From positions 26,370,001 to 26,434,000 of the forward strand of contig NC_089981.1 in assembly GCF_036417845.1 (NCBI RefSeq): DNA of 64,000 nucleotides, read 5' to 3'. Below are positions 22,801 to 30,840 of this stretch, in pieces. The translations under genes were made by a program, and so were the position numbers. The notes under the pieces are model-generated. The model saw nothing but the letters and a program-made list of their open reading frames with translations. It ran no database searches and had not been told where the DNA came from. Every line of letters begins with the position of its first letter. The stretch's first letter is position 1. Source of the DNA: Apteryx mantelli. Taxonomy: Eukaryota; Chordata; Aves; Apterygiformes; Apterygidae.

Positions 22801-25800
22801 ACATTCAGCCTGTCTCGGACAACTCGGTATCTTCAGCAAACTTTGTCACCTAGCTCATTGCCTTCAGCCAGCTTATTTAAGGGTATGTTTATCAGCACAG
22901 GTTCAGCACAATTTGGGCTATTAGTACACAGCACTTATAAAGCTACAGCTATTTTATAGGATATTTTATTGCTGCCATGTGGCTCTAAAATGAGGGGGGA
23001 AAAAATTAAAACAGGGCGCAGGTTTGTTTAAGGTACTGCTTTTATAATTACATCCAAATACAGCAACATAGACAATCAGCTGGAGAAAAACAGACTGGTA
23101 GTGGTCTGAACTCTACAGTCACTAGAAGAATTTGAATGAACTTATATTGGTGACTAGGGGAAAACATTAATTATGATTATGTTTGTCACCAGCATTTTCA
23201 AAGCTAAAAAAGCTGCTCCAGGACACCAATAACTTATTTTAAGCAGATCAAACTAGACCCAGCTATTACTGATACAGTACAAAAGCTCAGTGGAATGTGT
23301 GGCCATACATGGTAGGTTATACCTGATCCCTGAATTTGAGAGTATTGATAGAATTAGATTTTATTATCCTAATTAGAAGACTGTATTCAGTGTAACAACA
23401 AACAACTTTTAGAATTCTAATATTTCAAAATGCCTGAACCAACTTCCTTCTTCCCACCTCCCCCCTTTAAATCTTAGAATTTCGTTTTGGTAAAATAAGT
23501 CTGCATCTAATATCCTTATTTTCATTAAATACTGTCTTATACTGCAGAATGCCTGTCTTCACACAACTCAGCTATCCCAAACTGACCTAGAACACAGGCA
23601 ATAGGAAAAGGCTGGGGGATGATTAAATGTACCCTATGCAACAGTGAAACTCACCTCAAGAAAAAAAGATTTATACTACATGGTAGGTTATTAATCACTG
23701 ACAAAGTAGGAACAGGAGCGCGTCCATTTCCTACCTACTACAAGTTATCACCTTTTTCCTGAGCAATAAACAAAAGTTAATAAAATAGGGTTAATATGAA
23801 CAAACCTGCCAGATTAGAAGAACAGCTGCAGGTATTAACAGTTAATTGTGCTCCACCTAGGATATAAAGTAGCTTCCCTCAGTATACAGTATCCCCCAAA
23901 TCCTACTGCCTGGTCTGCACTCAAAGGCAACATTTTTTGACTGAATTCCTTGACACTTATTGCCGGGGTAAGTGTTTGAAGGGTATTTGCTGCCTCAGTT
24001 AGAGATCTCCTTGCTATGATCTACCAGTGTTTGAGAGGCTAAGCATGCCTTCTGTGAAGAGAATGTGCCTCCTCCAAGAAAATGTTTCCAAACATGATAA
24101 AATCTAGGAAATGCTCTGCATCTTCATAGTTCTTGAAGGCCTGTGGGGGGGGAATAACTGCAGTACTCAGTTCTCCAGCAGCTAGTTAACACAGCTATGT
24201 ATGAAATGTATAGTATTATTAAGAACAATTCTGTATGACCACATAAGAGTAACTGCTTAATCATGTGAGAGTGTCTAGGGCAAAAGAAAAGACTCTTTGA
24301 AGACAAAGAACACCCATCCTTGTAACAGCGAGTTGAAAATGTGGGAGTTTTAAAATAGACATTTGATTTGAAAAATTCTGTTTCAGCGACAGCTATAGCC
24401 CTATCAATAGTAAGTCCAGACAGTTACTGTCTTGCAGAAATTAAGCAATATCCTTACTGCATGGCAAAACAGCTTGCTTACCTATGACTTTGAGTGGTGG
24501 TGTTTGTTCAAGAGGATGTGATTTGAGTGTGTCATGAATAACTTCAACTGAAAGCTCTGTCTTGTTATGCTCATGTACACCTGGAGATACACAAAGAGTG
24601 CATGGAACAGTGAAAGTGCCATTTTCTTCTTTTTCCACGTGCATCTGAAATTTAAAAGCCTTCTGATATTTTTGATCCTTTAGGGGAATTGCTTCCTCTC
24701 TTTCAGCATCACATTGTACACTACTCCAGGAGAAAATTTTCACCTTTCTCTTGTGGATGCTTTAGATAAAAGTTTATGGTTATTGGTTTTGGATGAAAGC
24801 CCATAATATGGTAATTCAAAACAGTTTCTTCCAAATGCTTCATTTCTAAGCTTCCCCTGAATGGTATTATTTTTGGAGGAACTGTAAGGAAAAAAATAGA
24901 TAAGTTCATTTCTAGATACACACCAAGTTACAAAGAATAGCAAGAAAAAGAAATGAACACTAATTGTTCTCTCTACTGCATGAACCGCTTGTAGTTTTCA
25001 GTCTCGATGGTATCCATGCTGTCAGGAGGTGCTTTGGAGAGCCCTCAAAGCATAGTACAAAGCTCACCTCCCTCTCATCTCTGTGTGGGCAGGTGATGCT
25101 ATGCCAGATAAGGTCATCTCTGCCGCACTGGAGATGGGGCAGCAGGCTGCCATCCAGGTCACCAGGAAGGCTTGTCCCCTTCCTCGCCAGCAACGGGCAG
25201 GTGAAGTCCCCCTTTCCAGCCGCAGGGGCATGAGGTGAGCCAGTAGTTGTAACACAGAACAGCTGGGAACTACCCTAAAAAGTTGCCCAGCTTGTAGGGC
25301 ACACTGCAGTCAGCTTCTGGGCTGTGCTGAGGAACCAAGTGCCAAGGGGAAAAAGGTATGCAGGGAGCAAGCTGCCATGCCCACACTTGGACAGAGGTGA
25401 AGGACTAAGGAGTGGTCATTCTTCTCCTTCTGCATTTACACAGTGCAAATTGCTGTCTAAAATAACCTAGTCTGCTTTATTTTTTTTCAACTCATAAATA
25501 TTAGTTCATTCCTCACTTTACAAAGGTTTAGACACTATACTGCAATACCGTGTAAATAGGTTTTGCTGCTTTATTGCTTAATGCATGTAATTCATCTCCC
25601 TTGGTTGAAAACTAATTATTTAAATAACTTTCAATCCACGATTGTCGCCAGATCTGTTACTATACAGTCAGCTACAGCTAGCCTTCAAATTTTCTTCCAC
25701 ATGAATTTTTTTGTGAAAGTGATTTAGATGTGTATGTTTATTGCTATTTCTTCTTAATAATGAAGAAAACATAGCATCAAACAGTTAAAACTTACCACTT

Positions 25801-28800
25801 TAAAGTTTCTGCTGCTGATACTTGCATGTGGAAGTATGATGTTTATTAGCCACTCTGAGTAAAATTACATCTTATCAGTTGGTCCTTTTGTGGAAATAGA
25901 TGAGTACAGTGCATTTGATCCTAGCACTATTCTTGTATTTCATAACTGCCATGTTGCAGTTTGTTTAGAAATACTCTGTGCACACTGACTACACCCCTGG
26001 TTTTGTCTTGGAGAGCTTGAGAGATGCATAAAGCATTTAGGATGTCTTTAGACTGAAAGATGAGGTATGAGACATATTTAAGTCGGCAGAGACCAAATCA
26101 ACACCATGCTGATTGCTGATCCCCTTGGTCATCATCAAAGCCTGCAATTGTGTGTGCAGTCTGAGACAGCAGTGAGATCTGTGCTGGTTTGAATCCAGCC
26201 AATGCAGGTCCTCAGCGCCACACTGGCACACTGATTACTTAGCAAGCTCTGACCTCTCTGCAGCCACCAAAGTAGTAAATGAAAGCATGTTTTTTAGGTA
26301 AACGGGAACAAAAGCATGGGAGCACTGTCTTTGAGAGCTGTGGCTAAAGATCACAAAAGTGGTAAGGGGTATTCCAGTGCTGGCTATAGTCAGCTGGTCC
26401 GTCCTATCAGCCTTAGAATCAAAGCATTTGCAAAAACTGAGTTTTCCATGTAGAAGTCATTAGTATAGCACATCCTTTAAAAACTACTTACATGGTTTAT
26501 AACGCTTAATGTACAGGAAAGCAATCAGCCCAAGCAAAAGACAGGCCACTACTGATGCAATGACAGATCCAACTAAAGTGCTGATATCCAACTTGGGAGC
26601 TGTGAATAATTAATAGGTAAATTAATAAAGGCAATTCTGATGACACTGTAGCAAAGCTAACTGAATTAAATCTACCCATCAGGGTAGATGACTGGCTGGT
26701 TATTTTTCTTGTTTGAGTATTGGAAATACAGTAGAAAGTTAAAATACAGCTACAATTATTTATATTAATATAAATTAAAAGGTAATACAGATATATTCAA
26801 ATATTCTGAAAATATTAAACTGTATCAAACCATGGTTACTGGGAGAACTTCACTGTAAATAGAGGATGCTAAGTGTTTCTTTAAAACTTGTATTAGCAAC
26901 ACATCAACGATTGACAATACAAGTGTATGGAAAAGAGTAACAGTTTTGGAGGGAAAGATGGGTAGGGCAGTATGCCACAGTGCTTAAAATGGCTGAACCT
27001 CCTAAAGATGTTGTGTACAACACGATCAAGCATAAGACATTCAAAACAAATGTGGCATAGTCCCTAAAGAGCACAAATACCTGTGACAGTCAAGGTAGTG
27101 TCCAGAAGTATGCTGTCAGTCAATGATCTGTGGTTCACAACACATCTATAAACATTTCCATTGTCTTGCAAAGATGGTTGCACCCTTAATTTGCTGCTGA
27201 TGTTAAATGTGCCATCATCATTTTTGACAGAGGCCTCTATACAGATATCTTCTCCTCTCACAGTAGTAACCTGATTATCCTTTGAAATCTTAATCCACTT
27301 GATGTCAAGTGAATGTGGATAGTATTTTCTGACTCCACATGTCAAGGTCTTCTCCTTGTCACTTTCTATTGTAACTTCATTTGGAAACAGGCTGACAGAT
27401 GGCTGAGCTGTATGGAAATAAGCATTGGTAAGGTTGTTCATTTTCAGGGATACTCTAGTCTTCTGTTAGCCTTACACATGCACACATACTAGCTGAATCA
27501 TGGATATGTGCAACAGAAACATGAAGGAGCTTTTAAATTTAATATATTCTTATAGGTGAGAACACAGCAAAAACGTATTTAGAATATAAATAGTGTATGT
27601 GATAAGTTCTTCATAATTTCCATAATACTCAGGTTTCCTAAGAGAGCATTTACAGCATTGCCTTTCCTCCTCTCTTGTTAAAAAACCAAAACTCATAGAA
27701 AGTGTATTTGGACTGAGAACTGTAAAACTATTGTAGTAAGCAATATAACACTGAACATAGACAAGTGAACTAGAGATAAAGGGAAACTTCTTCAATAAAA
27801 ACTTACAGCATGTTTTAACCGCAACACTTCATTCCGCCACTCCAGCTCTCATTTTTTTCAATTCAGCTATCCGTTGGTGATTATTCTTCCCCTGAAGCTT
27901 AGGAGACTGAAAGAACTAGTAACTCTAGGCTGGATTTGACCCACCCACCCACTTTTTTACCTTTAGAATTTCAGGAAAAAATGCTTTATCAAATGACTTA
28001 CCAACTACCTCCAAAGAAGCTGTTCCTTGAGCATCATCAGGAGTCACAGTGACTTGGCATCTGTATAGTCCTGTTTCCTCCAGCTGTATTTTTGTCAGAA
28101 ATAGGACAGCATTGCCTTTTTTTATTTCACTCTCTAACATGTAGGATCCAACTCTAAAAGGACAGTGGTTTCCAGCTATGAATGTAAACAATATTTTTTC
28201 CTGGTCTGTATCTTGGGTTTTTAAATACCAAGTGATTCTCATATTGTTGATATCCAGCTGTGATGTACTGTACTCGGAGGTCAAGCACGGTATGGAAATA
28301 TTTGTATTCAAGAAGAACATCATTGGCTTAGTGCTCATTCGTACTTTCAGGGTCTCTTCAGAAAGGAAACAGCATATTGTAAGAAATGCATTTTTAAAAA
28401 AAAAGACTTCTTGAAACTTGGCAGCTTTTATGTGGCTCTTGAGGGATAATTCAACTTTCAACATCCTATTTCATTATGCCACCACTGTTCATCTTTCTCC
28501 ATTTGATTTTGAGCTTCTGAATTTGCTTTTAAGTGCTCTGTAATCCTTGTCTTAGACTCCCTCTAGTGAAGGGATGGTATGCAACAGGACATGTGAGAAA
28601 TCTTTCTGTATTATAATACATGTATCACTTCTTCATGGTACTAAATGTATTGGCAAGATCTGCACAGCTTGTAGTATAGATGTGGGCTCAGGTACATAAC
28701 TCATAGTTGCAGAAATAGCTAGTGTCTTTTTGCAACTGTGGAGGTTTATATACATACAACATTGCATGGGACTCTTCTTTCATGGCTGAATAATTCATCC

Positions 28801-30187
28801 TTACCTCCTAGCCAGGCTCTGAATTCTTGCAGTGTGGTAGTGTTAGATGATGCATGTGGCAGAGGGCTGGCTTGCTCCTGCATCCTACTTTCTAGTGTCA
28901 GAGCTAGTAATAAGAGGACTTTAACTTTTGTGCTCCCCTAATGCAGTACTGACAGCAATAAAAAGCCAGTGGGGGATATGAAATGGGATACTAGAGGGGA
29001 AACTGTGGGTGTACACCCACACCATCTGCTAGAACAAGGAAATCATGACTCTATGAGCAGTCTCCTGGAAGATACCTGTGAGAAATTGTGTTAATAAAAT
29101 GCACATTTGGGAAAACACAAATTGTTTAGAGCAGAGACCAAATGTCAGTCACCATGCGGTCGCTCAGGCTGACAATCTCTTGAATCGATGGAAAAGGTAC
29201 AATGAGTGGAGAGCTCAGTTCTGTAGTGCTGCTCTACCCCTGCATTTGTCACTCAAGAATATGCCAGGTTTAGCAATTTGGGTATCTCTGGAAAAAATGA
29301 TCTGCCCTCACTGTTGTTGTATTTTATTATATAAAGGGGTATCCAGGCTGCTGTTCAGCACAATATTGGATAGTATCATTATAAAAAGTGTTAGTCTTGG
29401 ACCCACAGCAATTCTGGCAAGTTTTGGCATTAATTCTGGCAATGCTTTTAAGGCATTAAAAAACTTTAGTGTAACTGTTTGTAAACAGTTTTGGCATTTG
29501 CTATCTCGATGCCTAAATAATAGGACTTAAGCCAGTTCTGTATTTCCTATTACAAACGAAATAAAAATGCTTACACTTTTAGAAATGCAATCAAAATAAG
29601 TTAGTAAGTTTTATTGGGTTTTCAGATGTGAATCATGTCTAACTACCTCTTAATTTCAATAACTGATAGATATTTGAAGATGTATAATCAGAAAGTACTT
29701 TTCGGGCCAACCTAAATGATAGGTCCTGGCATTTACCATCTATTTTTCCATAAACCACAAAAGGATACTGTATAGCCCAGAGCTTCGTTTCTTTACAAAA
29801 TGTCACCACCATACATCACGTCTGTCTTATTCAAGATGCATTTGCAAAATACAGAAGTTTAATGTGGCTGGATGTAGCATCATATCCCAAGGATCTCAAG
29901 ACAGACATCGTCACAGCCATTCTGGTACCCTGAAATAGCTGTCACCTACCTTTTGGCTTCAAAAGCAAAATCTGTAGGCAAATACAGAGTAACCTGTAGC
30001 AAAATCTGTTACTAAATTTGTGGGTGCTTCACCTTTCTCTCCTTCACCTTCTCTGGAATTTCTGTTTTGAGTTTGAACAAATAAGAGATTTACGTGGTGT
30101 TATTGTCAAGGGTTTGTAATGCTGCAGTAGTAGTTTCATTAGTTGGTTTTCTATTTTGAATGAATTTAGAAAATTGAGCACTTAGGG

Positions 30188-30223
<36 letters not shown>

Positions 30224-30709
30224 GATACCTAAATGCCCTCTCTCGATATATATATTTTTAAAGAACACTTACACATTTACAAATAACAATTGCAGTGAGG
30301 CAGCTGGCTCCAGAAAGAACAACAGATACTTAAATGTTTTTATAAACTCTTTTTTCACCTCTTTTCAGAAAGCAAAGAGTAGAGGGTAAGAGGAATGGAC
30401 TCTAAGCAGAAACAGTTTTGCTTATGGACAAGATCTAAACCCGGAAAGCCTTCCCACTCCCCTGCACAGTCCAAAGTCTGCACAGCCTTAGCTCTCTGAC
30501 TGTGTCTGCTCACTTTTCATACAAACCCTGCAGCATAAAAGAGAAAACAAGTGCAGTGCCAGGAAAGGATTTCCCATCCCAGAGGCCCTGCTGGGAGCAG
30601 TCCTGGGGGGGGGGGAGGTGGATTGGCCCAGCCCAGCCCGGGATCCCTTACCAGCCAGCAGGAACCTGCCGCAGACCCACAGCAGCAGCCAGAGGACGGG
30701 GTGCCCCAT
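15588..30709 (-). CDS. NCR3LG1: NCR3LG1 (B7-H6)-like gene with extra Ig exons (whole coding span)
   Basis: Coding order on the minus strand is signal peptide (30652-30709), IgV (28002-28355), IgC1 (27081-27407), TM (26492-26599), then six further C-type Ig exons, with a 23-codon linker exon before the last, which ends at the stop 15588-15590. Every internal junction is phase 1, as in B7 and other Ig-superfamily genes. The IgV start ETLKVRM and the stretch QLEETGLYRCQV.VTP..AQGT match human B7-H6 as I remember it, and the position between KCNJ11 and NUCB2 is that of NCR3LG1. By family, B7-H6 is a cell-surface ligand of the NK receptor NKp30. The human Gag-like cytoplasmic tail is not seen. Extra Ig exons 3, 4 and 7 are broken here. 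Orthology of the V-C-TM part is well supported; whether the downstream exons belong to the same transcript is inference. Confidence 0.8.
15905..16490 (-). other. Last intron of the Ig gene
   Basis: About 0.6 kb of non-coding DNA in which I see nothing beyond the pyrimidine-rich acceptor tract of the final exon. Confidence 0.6.
16491..16559 (-). CDS. 23-codon linker exon, phase 1-1
   Basis: A 69-base exon with acceptor TTTGTAG and a perfect GTAAGT donor. It encodes EFNKAADRLCLTANGCHTEP plus LK. Phase and splice sites fit the train, and it has two cysteines. It has no recognised homologue; it could act as a spacer or disulfide-bearing hinge before the last Ig domain. Confidence 0.5.
16560..17252 (-). 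other. Intron before the linker exon
   Basis: AT-rich non-coding DNA of about 0.7 kb in which I see nothing. Confidence 0.6.
17253..17565 (-). pseudogene. Extra Ig exon E (C-type), one-base frameshift
   Basis: Acceptor TTCTTAG and donor GTAAAT bound 313 bases, one more than the 312 of exons B and C. The upstream frame gives SPVVSEIRKIP, TACLEVSISSFVPKDIRVVWYK, GLYFCMSKLQVSTK and IIRCEVVHPATQCC, with both cysteines and the tryptophan. The expected end RAFPLSLAG, leading to a phase-1 donor, is in the next frame. The extra base therefore lies near 17285-17295. Otherwise the domain looks well kept, so an error in a read cannot be excluded. Confidence 0.7.
17566..18980 (-). other. Intron between extra Ig exons D and E
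   Basis: Non-coding, with an 18-base poly(C) tract at 18394-18411. The plus-strand ORF across it is simple-sequence-driven. Nothing else recognised. Confidence 0.6.
18394..18411 (+). repeat. Poly(C) tract, 18 bases
   Basis: Uninterrupted C run in an intron of the Ig gene; length is prone to sequencing error. Confidence 0.9.
18981..19277 (-). CDS. Extra Ig exon D (C-type), intact frame
   Basis: A 297-base phase 1-1 exon (acceptor TGTATAG, donor G|GTACAT). It encodes GFPKVTDIVLSPSEPEYGKP, LSLLCKVSDF, IKIQWLLEED, LNSVLQITPTAFMFGKK and ISFKVMYKALEKP. First Ig cysteine and tryptophan are kept; valine replaces the second cysteine, as in exon C. The opening EPEYGKP repeats the IPEYGKP of exon C, suggesting tandem exon duplication. 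Confidence 0.65.
19278..20461 (-). other. Intron between extra Ig exons C and D
   Basis: Non-coding. It holds a 31-base poly(A) tract at 19865-19895 and a (TTG)n run near 20214-20231. No retroposed gene was recognised beside the poly(A). Confidence 0.6.
19865..19895 (+). repeat. Poly(A) tract, 31 bases
   Basis: Uninterrupted A run in an intron of the Ig gene. No retroposed cDNA was recognised upstream. Confidence 0.9.
20462..20773 (-). CDS. Extra Ig exon C (C-type), intact frame
   Basis: A 312-base phase 1-1 exon with acceptor TTGCAG and donor G|GTGATT (a weak donor). It encodes CKPQISEIVCTPQIPEYGKP, LSCTVTSFFPACCQIYWMRG, then TELYYKESQVTFTPQQDDHA and FNVEAAHSS. The first Ig cysteine and tryptophan are present; the second cysteine position holds valine. 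Extra cysteines (PACCQ and the two near the start) could make other disulfides. The frame is open. Confidence 0.65.
20774..21788 (-). other. Intron between extra Ig exons B and C
   Basis: About 1 kb of non-coding DNA. The pyrimidine tract before exon C happens to translate as a hydrophobic run after a methionine; this is taken as the acceptor tract, not a signal peptide. Confidence 0.6.
21789..22100 (-). pseudogene. Extra Ig exon B (C-type) with one in-frame stop
   Basis: A 312-base phase 1-1 exon. DPVVLDSVQC, SLTLTCRAHPFFPEVTELHWYK (cysteine and tryptophan present) and VLEVIPRIEDLG are followed by TAA, then KFVCKAKLKESHHYKD in the same frame up to an A|GTAAGT donor. A single base change from AAA would explain the stop. 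The coding pattern, including the second Ig cysteine, continues beyond it, so the exon looks recently disabled or the base is wrong. Confidence 0.7.
22101..24481 (-). other. Intron between extra Ig exons A and B
   Basis: About 2.4 kb, AT-rich, with homopolymer runs (poly(A)/poly(T) near 22122-22145, G run near 22653). No further Ig exon, gene or repeat family was recognised on either strand. Confidence 0.6.
24482..24881 (-). pseudogene. Extra Ig exon A (C-type), frameshifted and degenerate
   Basis: Splice sites are good (TTACAG acceptor, GTAAGC donor) and both ends fit phase 1, but the length is 400 bases, not a multiple of three. Frame one gives PPKIIPFRG...MGFHPKPITINFYLKHPQEKG and then soon stops. 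The next frame carries NGTFTVPCTLCVSPG...VEVIHDTL...LKVIG. The shift lies near 24740. The domain lacks the first Ig cysteine (LNYHIMGF), the tryptophan (INFYL) and the second cysteine (SVEVIH). Preceded by the G left by the IgC exon it opens VPPK, the usual Ig-domain junction. It is either a dead exon or an assembly error combined with a divergent domain. Confidence 0.7.
24882..26491 (-). other. NCR3LG1-like intron after the TM exon
   Basis: Non-coding, apart from the possible short tail at its start. A conspicuously GC-richer patch of about 450 bases at 24960-25420 stands out from its AT-rich surroundings; I could not assign it to a repeat family. Confidence 0.5.
25737..25847 (-). terminator. 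Possible poly(A) signals for the short membrane isoform
   Basis: Minus-strand AATAAA at 25842-25847 and 25737-25742, about 640-750 bases past the read-through stop after the TM exon. They could end a transcript that retains this intron sequence. Confidence 0.35.
26492..26599 (-). CDS. NCR3LG1: NCR3LG1-like exon 4: transmembrane segment, phase 1-1
   Basis: A 108-base exon with acceptor TTCACAG and donor GTAAGT. It encodes a stalk, then VIASVVACLLLGLIAFLYI and a basic stop-transfer KRYKP. It is symmetric in phase, so it can be included or skipped without breaking the frame. If the donor is ignored, the frame reads Cys-Lys and then TAG at 26484-26486, giving a 284-residue V-C-TM protein with an extremely short cytoplasmic tail. 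Poly(A) signals follow at 25842-25847 and 25737-25742. Confidence 0.85.
27081..27407 (-). CDS. NCR3LG1: NCR3LG1-like exon 3: membrane-proximal IgC1 domain
   Basis: A 327-base phase 1-1 exon. It begins AQPSVSLFPNE, has LTCGVRKYYPHSLDIKWIK (first cysteine and tryptophan), DDGTFNISSKLRV, and the second cysteine in VYRCVVNH, and ends TLTVT at a GTATTT donor. This is the expected second Ig domain of B7-H6. Intact. Confidence 0.88.
28002..28355 (-). CDS. NCR3LG1: NCR3LG1-like exon 2: IgV domain
   Basis: A 354-base phase 1-1 exon encoding a V-set domain. The first cysteine is in NISIPCL, the core tryptophan in MRITWYLK, and the second cysteine in EETGLYRCQV, with the J-like end AQGTASLEVVG. In B7-H6 this is the membrane-distal domain that contacts NKp30. 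The acceptor is TTTCTGAAG|AG; a second AG two bases on would shift the frame. The donor is GTAAGT. Intact. Confidence 0.88.
28356..30651 (-). other. NCR3LG1-like intron 1
   Basis: Non-coding. It contains a (GT)n(AT)n microsatellite at about 30190-30223 and an unrecognised plus-strand ORF at 29078-29530 with no family resemblance. Nothing else was recognised. Confidence 0.6.
30190..30223 (+). repeat. (GT)n(AT)n compound microsatellite
   Basis: About ten GT units run straight into about eight AT units in intron 1 of the Ig gene. Likely polymorphic. Confidence 0.9.
30652..30709 (-). CDS. NCR3LG1: NCR3LG1-like exon 1: signal peptide
   Basis: Starts at ATG 30709 in a strong context (GCCATGG) and encodes MGHPVLWLLLWVCGRFLLA, a typical signal sequence. 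It ends after one base of the next codon at a GTAAGG donor, phase 1. The length (58 bases, 19 codons plus one base) fits B7-family leader exons. Confidence 0.85.
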
Positions 30710-30840
30710 GGCCCAACGCTGCTGCTGCTTCCGCTTGGCCCGGGGGTGGCGGTGGGAGCGTGCCCTCCTCCTCCTGCGCTTGCCTCTTCCCCGCCCACGC
30801 AAAACACCACGCCAGACGTCCACCACTGCACCGAGTTTCA
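30710..30840 (-). promoter_or_regulatory. Probable promoter/5' UTR of the NCR3LG1-like gene
   Basis: GC-rich stretch directly upstream of the signal-peptide exon. It includes a GGGCGGGG Sp1-type box on the minus strand. The frame stays open upstream of the chosen start, but that part is arginine-rich and precedes the hydrophobic signal sequence, so it is taken as 5' UTR. Confidence 0.4.

Noticed and set aside
26484-26599. Gag-derived cytoplasmic tail as known in human B7-H6
   Set aside because: The frame after the TM exon stops after two codons and no Gag-like sequence was seen anywhere in the window.
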